Source: Liolophura sinensis (lineage: Eukaryota > Mollusca > Polyplacophora > Chitonida > Chitonidae). From it: a stretch of 64,000 bases of DNA. This document shows, in pieces, positions 58,998 through 64,000 of this stretch (its first letter is position 1; each line of letters opens with the position of its first letter). The stretch spans positions 1 to 64,000 of the forward strand of contig NW_027018056.1 in assembly GCF_032854445.1 (NCBI RefSeq), in the 5' to 3' direction. The notes beneath the pieces were generated by a model, which did no database searches, was not told the DNA's origin, and was given only the letters and a program-made list of their open reading frames with translations. Position numbers and translations under genes: made by a program.

Positions 58998-61943
58998 ATG
59001 CGTAATAAACAAAAATTCGAGCTGTTATCAAGTGAGTACGATGGTAACCAGGCTAGAACATGTGCTTCTTTCTTTCTTAAATGTTGTTACGTCATGGATT
59101 ACCTAAGTCAATATCGTGTGGCAATCGGGACTTGGTATAACTTTGTGTGCTGTAAAAGCAGGGTGCACCTAATCAAACTTATAAACTTGCTGAATGAATT
59201 AACAGTGATTTGTAATGCTACTGACTCTTTACTATTTTGTGTTATTATAGGTATTCTTTGTAGGTTAAACAACTTGAATTACGTTTTAATTGTCATTATC
59301 GCATTACTGCTGCGATGCGGAGATATACATAAAAATCCGGGACCACCAAGCTCGCATAACTTAAGATGTTGTCATTTTAATGCTAGGAGCCTTCTGGCTC
59401 AGTCTGATGATCAAATGTCATCATATTCTAAGTTAGACGAAGTCTCAACCGTACTTGTAAATGAACATGATTACGATATTATTTGTGTAACAGAAACTTG
59501 GCTTAGTTCTGCCATACCAGATGAAAGAGTTAATATAGAAGGGTACTACATTATAAGGAAAGGCAGAGATATTCATGGTGGGGGTGTTGCCATTTATTGT
59601 AAGTCATCATTGAATATCACACGCAGATTAGATCTTGAAAATGAAAATGAAATGCTATGGATTACAATTGAATTGTTCAATAGAAGTGTATTAGTTGCTG
59701 TATGTTACCGCCCTCCTAACCAATCAACGGAATCACGGGATCTTTTTATTGATAACTTTGATTCTACTCTTACTTCTGTTATATCAGAAAACCCACATGC
59801 TTTACTAATATTTGGTGATTTTAACGATCGCTGCACTGATTGGAATAAATACCATGATAAGAGTGAATTAAAAATGAAACTTTTCGACCTTTTGGCTGGA
59901 AAAAATTTATTTCAAATACTGAATGAGCCGACAAGATATACGGAAGATAGTGCTTATTTATTAGATCTAATAATCACTGACAATATGAGATATGTAATAG
60001 ATTACGGAGTGGCTTGTCCCATGGCTAATCTTGACCACTGCACGATCTATTGTAAACTGGATGTTCTTTGCAATGATAAACCTAAATCTTTTAAAAGACA
60101 TGTATGGGACCTTAAATGTGCTGATATAGACCGTCTACGTAACTTACTGTCTGTCTCACCCTGGGATATATGTGACGTTTTCACTGATATAAGTGACGAA
60201 GTGTATGCATGGTCAAATCTTTTTCTGTCATGCAGTAAGGAAACTATCCCAAATAAAGAAATTACCGTGAGACCTCGCGACAAGCCCTGGATGACCAATG
60301 ATGTGCGATATAAGTTACGAATTCGAAACAGATGCTTTAAAAAGTATAAAAGATCTAAAAATGAAAAAGATAAATTTCGCTTCTATATAGCCAGAAGGGA
60401 GGCCAACACAGCCAAAAGAGAGGCTATTCGTCGCTATGCTACACGTCTAAAAACCAAACTATCTGACCCAAATCTAGATACCAAGACTTACTGGTCTTCA
60501 ATGAAATCAATGTTGGGTTCTAAAGCAAAACCTCCAATACCACCACTACTTGTAAATGGTAAAAATGTGTCCAGTGATATTGATAAGGCCAATGCTTTCT
60601 GTGCATTCTTTGCATCACATTCTGACCTTCCATCTCCTGTCCCCGACTTGCCGGACTTCTCCTTCGTTACTACAACTCGTTTAAACAGTATACAAATAAC
60701 TGAAAAGGAAGTCGGCCAGTGTCTCAGTTCGTTAAATACACAAAAGGCATCAGGTCCGGATGGGATCAGTAATTTTATGTTGCAGAGTGCAGCAGGAAGT
60801 ATAACACCCTCGCTTACTAAACTATTTAACTCTTCATTACAAAACGGCGTCTTTCCGTCCGCGTGGAAAAGGTGCCGCGTTTGCCCAGTATTTAAAAAAG
60901 GTGATCGACATTGTATTTCTAACTACAGACCAGTATGTCTTCATCCATCGATATCCAAAGTATTTGAAAAAGTCGTCTATAAACATTTATATCAATATCT
61001 TACGATAAACAATATTCTTATTCCTCACAATGCAGGATTCAAAAGTGGTGATTCAACTATCTGTCAACTAACTAAAATCGTCCATAATATTTATAAAGGT
61101 TTAGACAACGGTAATGATATGTGTTTGGTATTCTTGGATGTGAGCAAAGCCTTTGACAAGGTTTGGCACACAGGTTTACTATTTAAGTTGAGGCAGATGG
61201 GTATTGGAGGAATGTTACTGGCGTGGATAAATGATTACTTATCTGATCGATCAATCTCTGTTTGCCTCAACGGTAAAGAATCTAGCTCGAATCCTACGTA
61301 CTCAGGAGTTCCTCAGGGCTCTGTACTTGGTCCTTTGTTGTTTCTTATCTTCATAAATGATATAAATACTAATATTGAATGTGACATAAATATATTTGCT
61401 GACGACACATCCTTGTTAGAAGAAATTAAAGATTTACCAGTCTCAGAAACTAGACTGAACCGTGACCTTAGCAAGTTAGCATCGTGGGCAAATCAATGGT
61501 GTGTCACATTCAATGCTCTTAAGACAGTTTATTTACTTGTATCATTAAAGGGAAATCCTTCCTATCCCAAACTGTATCTTAATGGCACGGAGGTGAAGAG
61601 CGTTCAGTCCCACAAACACCTTGGGATCTTTTTACAACACAATGGGAAATGGGACGAACACATTAGAAACTTAGTTAATAAATGTAACAAAAAACTGAGT
61701 ATTCTCAACCGATGTAAGAAATGCCTTACCCGAAAATGTTTGAAAACTCTATACTTCAGTCAAATAAGATCTACCATCGAATATGGTGACATCCTGTTTG
61801 ATAATTGCGGTATAGTGTTGTCTCAAAAACTTGAAACAATTCAGCGAAGAGCTGCTCTTCTCTGTTCTGGGGGCCTACGTCGGACATCGTATAGTAAATT
61901 ATTAAATGAACTAAGATGGGAACCCGCTTTATGTGAGACGTAG
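58998..61943 (+). CDS. LINE ORF2, copy 2: 2A-like leader, APE endonuclease and reverse transcriptase
   Basis: Residue-for-residue the same as copy 1 except position 416 (E here, in SDEVYAW). First ATG at 58,998; the frame is open from a TTG at 58,953. Endonuclease motifs (NARSL, TETWL, GDFND, LDH) and reverse transcriptase motifs (FLDVSKAFDKVWH, GVPQGSVLGPLLF, FADDTSL) are intact, while the frame again ends at RWEPALCET through the same frameshift. An RT core of this quality could be translated, but the missing C-terminus and broken ORF1 make retrotransposition in cis unlikely. The codon pattern shows no sign of recent constraint beyond what the shared ancestry gives. Confidence 0.93.
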   Translation: MRNKQKFELLSSEYDGNQARTCASFFLKCCYVMDYLSQYRVAIGTWYNFVCCKSRVHLIKLINLLNELTVICNATDSLLFCVIIGILCRLNNLNYVLIVIIALLLRCGDIHKNPGPPSSHNLRCCHFNARSLLAQSDDQMSSYSKLDEVSTVLVNEHDYDIICVTETWLSSAIPDERVNIEGYYIIRKGRDIHGGGVAIYCKSSLNITRRLDLENENEMLWITIELFNRSVLVAVCYRPPNQSTESRDLFIDNFDSTLTSVISENPHALLIFGDFNDRCTDWNKYHDKSELKMKLFDLLAGKNLFQILNEPTRYTEDSAYLLDLIITDNMRYVIDYGVACPMANLDHCTIYCKLDVLCNDKPKSFKRHVWDLKCADIDRLRNLLSVSPWDICDVFTDISDEVYAWSNLFLSCSKETIPNKEITVRPRDKPWMTNDVRYKLRIRNRCFKKYKRSKNEKDKFRFYIARREANTAKREAIRRYATRLKTKLSDPNLDTKTYWSSMKSMLGSKAKPPIPPLLVNGKNVSSDIDKANAFCAFFASHSDLPSPVPDLPDFSFVTTTRLNSIQITEKEVGQCLSSLNTQKASGPDGISNFMLQSAAGSITPSLTKLFNSSLQNGVFPSAWKRCRVCPVFKKGDRHCISNYRPVCLHPSISKVFEKVVYKHLYQYLTINNILIPHNAGFKSGDSTICQLTKIVHNIYKGLDNGNDMCLVFLDVSKAFDKVWHTGLLFKLRQMGIGGMLLAWINDYLSDRSISVCLNGKESSSNPTYSGVPQGSVLGPLLFLIFINDINTNIECDINIFADDTSLLEEIKDLPVSETRLNRDLSKLASWANQWCVTFNALKTVYLLVSLKGNPSYPKLYLNGTEVKSVQSHKHLGIFLQHNGKWDEHIRNLVNKCNKKLSILNRCKKCLTRKCLKTLYFSQIRSTIEYGDILFDNCGIVLSQKLETIQRRAALLCSGGLRRTSYSKLLNELRWEPALCET
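59226..59345 (+). other. Hydrophobic leader plus 2A-like motif (copy 2)
   Basis: Identical to copy 1: hydrophobic residues 92-120, then RCGDIHKNPGP with the core at 59,319-59,345. The predicted skipping point is between the Gly and final Pro codons, immediately before the endonuclease. Confidence 0.75.
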
Positions 61944-62623
61944 ATCCCACAGAATTCTTCTTTTCCCTAAAATTATAAATGGGCTATCGCCTCCTTATTT
62001 GAAAAAATTACTACCATGCGGAAATGAAGCTGTCGTCAGTACATACAATCTACGAAATAAGCACAACATCCGTCTTCCCAAAGGTCGTATCCAGTTGTAC
62101 ATGTCGTCATTTATTCCCCAAACAATTAAAGATTGGAATTCAATACGACTCTCTAGAAAAGCTTAAATCCTATCTTAAACCTAGTTTTGTTGACAGCATT
62201 ACTATTTCCGTACTGTACGATTCTTTTGTAACATTTTCCTCGATACTGTATTGTAGGATGCGGATGGGACTGAGCGCTCTTCACGCAGACTTATTTACCA
62301 ATGGCCTTTCAGATAACCAGTCTGGTCATAAATGTAATTACAAATGTGAAAATTCTCATCATTTTCTTATTGAATGTCCCGCATATGCCGCTCAAAGGAA
62401 GCACATGTTCGACAGGTTTACTAAAACGAATTCTCCAAATGCTCACTTATCTATTTTCCTTCCGCATTGCTCAAAACATATCTCAAATATTTTACTTTTT
62501 GGATCAAATGACCTATCTCTTAAAGACAATAAAACCATATTCTGTTCTGTGCACAAATTCGTTCAAGATACTCGAAGATTTATCCATCGTACTCACCAAA
62601 TAGTTCAAACAAGCTCCTTTTAA
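61933..62623 (+). pseudogene. ORF2 C-terminal region, copy 2 (out of frame)
   Basis: Same two frame changes as copy 1. The RRRSHRILLF segment runs to 62,166, and the segment with RMRMGLSALHADLF and the CNYKCENSHHFLIEC Cys/His cluster ends at 62,623. Confidence 0.88.
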
Positions 62624-62881
62624 GGTACAAAGTGCTAAGACTGAAACCCATTCCTAAATCTGTTTATATAATCGGTACTTAATGCAGTATATGAGTGTGT
62701 GCAGTATTGGATGCCTATGTGTATTGTAAATATTGTAAATATTTTATTCTTCACTATCAAGTTTTAATTATATAAATGTATGATGTATATAAGTTTGAGG
62801 AGACCCCCTAGTGATCCATGGGTTGTGGGATATCCTCAGTAAACAAATAAAGAATTAAATTAAAAATTAAATTAAATTAAT
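62624..62881 (+). promoter_or_regulatory. LINE copy 2 3' UTR: hairpin, AATAAA and (TTAAA)n-like tail
   Basis: Same as copy 1. The TGAGGA/TCCTCA hairpin is at 62,796-62,838, AATAAA at 62,846-62,851, and the A/T tail runs to the satellite junction at 62,881. Confidence 0.7.
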
Positions 62882-64000
62882 ACTGCTGGTAAGAGGCTAA
62901 TCCGACGTATTTTGTGACGAGAAATCGAATGGTGCAAACCGCGTTGCTCTCCGACCAATACTTTTGGCTGTAGCCACAAATGAATAATCAATGATGTCAA
63001 GATCACGTGCCCAGCAACGGCTCTTACTCCATGGAAACCAAGGAAATTTGCAATTTTTCAACAGCTGGAGATGCCTGGCCCAATTGCGCATCCTTTGGCA
63101 CCTTATTGATGTGGGTCAGTGTTCAATTGTACTTTTTACAGCGGATTGTATCAAGTACCTTGTGTTTTTTTTATATACAAATGGTGTGGTTTTTCTACAT
63201 GTAGATAAAGACATTGAGTTTGTCTTCGACTTAGGAGTAAGACATTTGCTGGGTGAGTTAAATGGGCTTGGCCCAAAGATTTGACGTCGTCTGGGCTACC
63301 GAAGGGCACATAACTTATAATGAAATGTTGAATATAGTAATGACCAGTCGCGATTGTACATAGTTAATGTAGCCGATTTCAATTAGCAAAAAGACCAGGC
63401 AAAAATCCAAAAGTGGAAAAACTGTTCCAATGCTGCTGGTAAGAGACTAATCCGACGTATTTTGTGACGAGAAATCGAATGGTGCAAACCGCGTTGCTCT
63501 CCGACCAATACTTTTGGCTGTAGCCACAAGTGAATAATCAATGATGTCAAGATCACGTGCCCAGCAACGGCTCTTACTCCATGGAAACCAAGGAAATTTG
63601 CAATTTTTCAACAGCTGGAGATGCCTGGCCCAATTGCGCATCCTTTGGCACCTTATTGATGTGGGTCAGTGTTCAATTGTACTTTTTACAGCGGATTGTA
63701 TCAAGTACCTTGTGGTTTTTTTATATACAAATGGTGTGGTTTTTCTACATGTAGATAAAGACATTGAGTTTGTCTTCGACTTAGAAGTAAGACATTTGCT
63801 GGGTGAGTTAAATGGGCTTGGCCCAAAGATTTGACGTCGTCTGGGCTACCGAAGGGCACATAACTTATAATGAAAAGTTGAATATAGTAATGACCAGTCG
63901 CGATTGTACATAGTTAATGTAGCCGAATTCAATTCGCAAAAAGACCAGGCAAAAATCCAAAAGTGGAAAAACTGTTCCAATGCTGCTGGTAAGAGGCTAA
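62882..64000 (+). repeat. Satellite block after LINE copy 2 (2 monomers, runs off the window)
   Basis: The array resumes at actgctggtaag in the same phase. The first monomer carries cttaggagtaag (63,230), as after copy 1. The second monomer no longer follows its counterpart: it has aagagactaatcc (63,443), acaagtgaat (63,528) and gtggtttttttat (63,712) instead of the private changes seen at 53,580-53,710. The shared block therefore ends near here. No gene is seen. Confidence 0.96.

Larger units (their letters stand above)
56728..62881 (+). mobile_element. CR1/L2-type non-LTR retrotransposon, copy 2 (6,154 bp, decayed)
   Basis: Near-identical to copy 1: offset 9,733 bp up to 58,292 and 10,008 bp from 58,572. 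The same boundaries to the satellite, the same frameshifts and the same tail are present. Only a handful of substitutions were noticed, including aaaacgg against aaggcgg near the 5' end, the ORF1 start codon, and P/S, D/Y, D/N and K/E changes in the proteins. The 275-bp net size difference is one block at 58,293-58,571. Shared inactivating changes show that the two copies descend from one already broken element. Confidence 0.94.

Noticed and set aside
46995-62881. Site-specific LINE targeting of the satellite
   Set aside because: Same-base insertion is fully explained by duplication, since flanking private variants and internal frameshifts are shared. Only one independent insertion is demonstrable here.

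Overview
The window is eukaryotic, almost certainly metazoan, and contains no recognisable host gene. It is one long head-to-tail satellite array with a 550-bp monomer, interrupted by two nearly identical, decayed copies of a non-LTR retrotransposon (LINE) of the CR1/L2 type. The LINE encodes an ORF1 protein (coiled coil plus L1-ORF1p-like C-terminal region), an apurinic-like endonuclease and a reverse transcriptase. A 2A-like GDIHKNPGP motif lies just upstream of the endonuclease. That combination is known from marine invertebrates (molluscs, echinoderms, lancelets), so a lophotrochozoan such as a bivalve or gastropod is a reasonable but unproven guess.

Layout: 1-46994 satellite (one partial and 85 further monomers); 46995-52873 LINE copy 1; 52874-56727 satellite (7 monomers); 56728-62881 LINE copy 2; 62882-64000 satellite (2 monomers). 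All monomers and both LINEs point the same way. Several higher-order repeats are visible from shared rare variants: a 2,200-bp 4-monomer unit near the left end, long blocks re-used at offsets of about 6.6 and 8.8-9.35 kb, a 2,750-bp 5-monomer unit at 30.7-35.4 kb, and a 2,631-bp unit at 41.5-46.4 kb whose period is shortened by one truncated monomer.

The two LINEs sit at the same point of the monomer and share frameshifts and private variants in the flanking satellite. The simplest reading is one insertion, later decay, then passive amplification of LINE plus satellite as a composite unit of about 9.7-10 kb. Copy 2 carries 279 bp, including a 16-bp palindrome with a perfect CRE, that copy 1 replaces with 4 bp.

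Single-base indels are absent for the first 18.5 kb but cluster at 18.6-21.2 kb and very densely at 35.4-40.0 kb. This looks like poorly polished assembly, so copy number and reading frames there should be treated with care. The many short open frames in the monomer are treated as non-coding.
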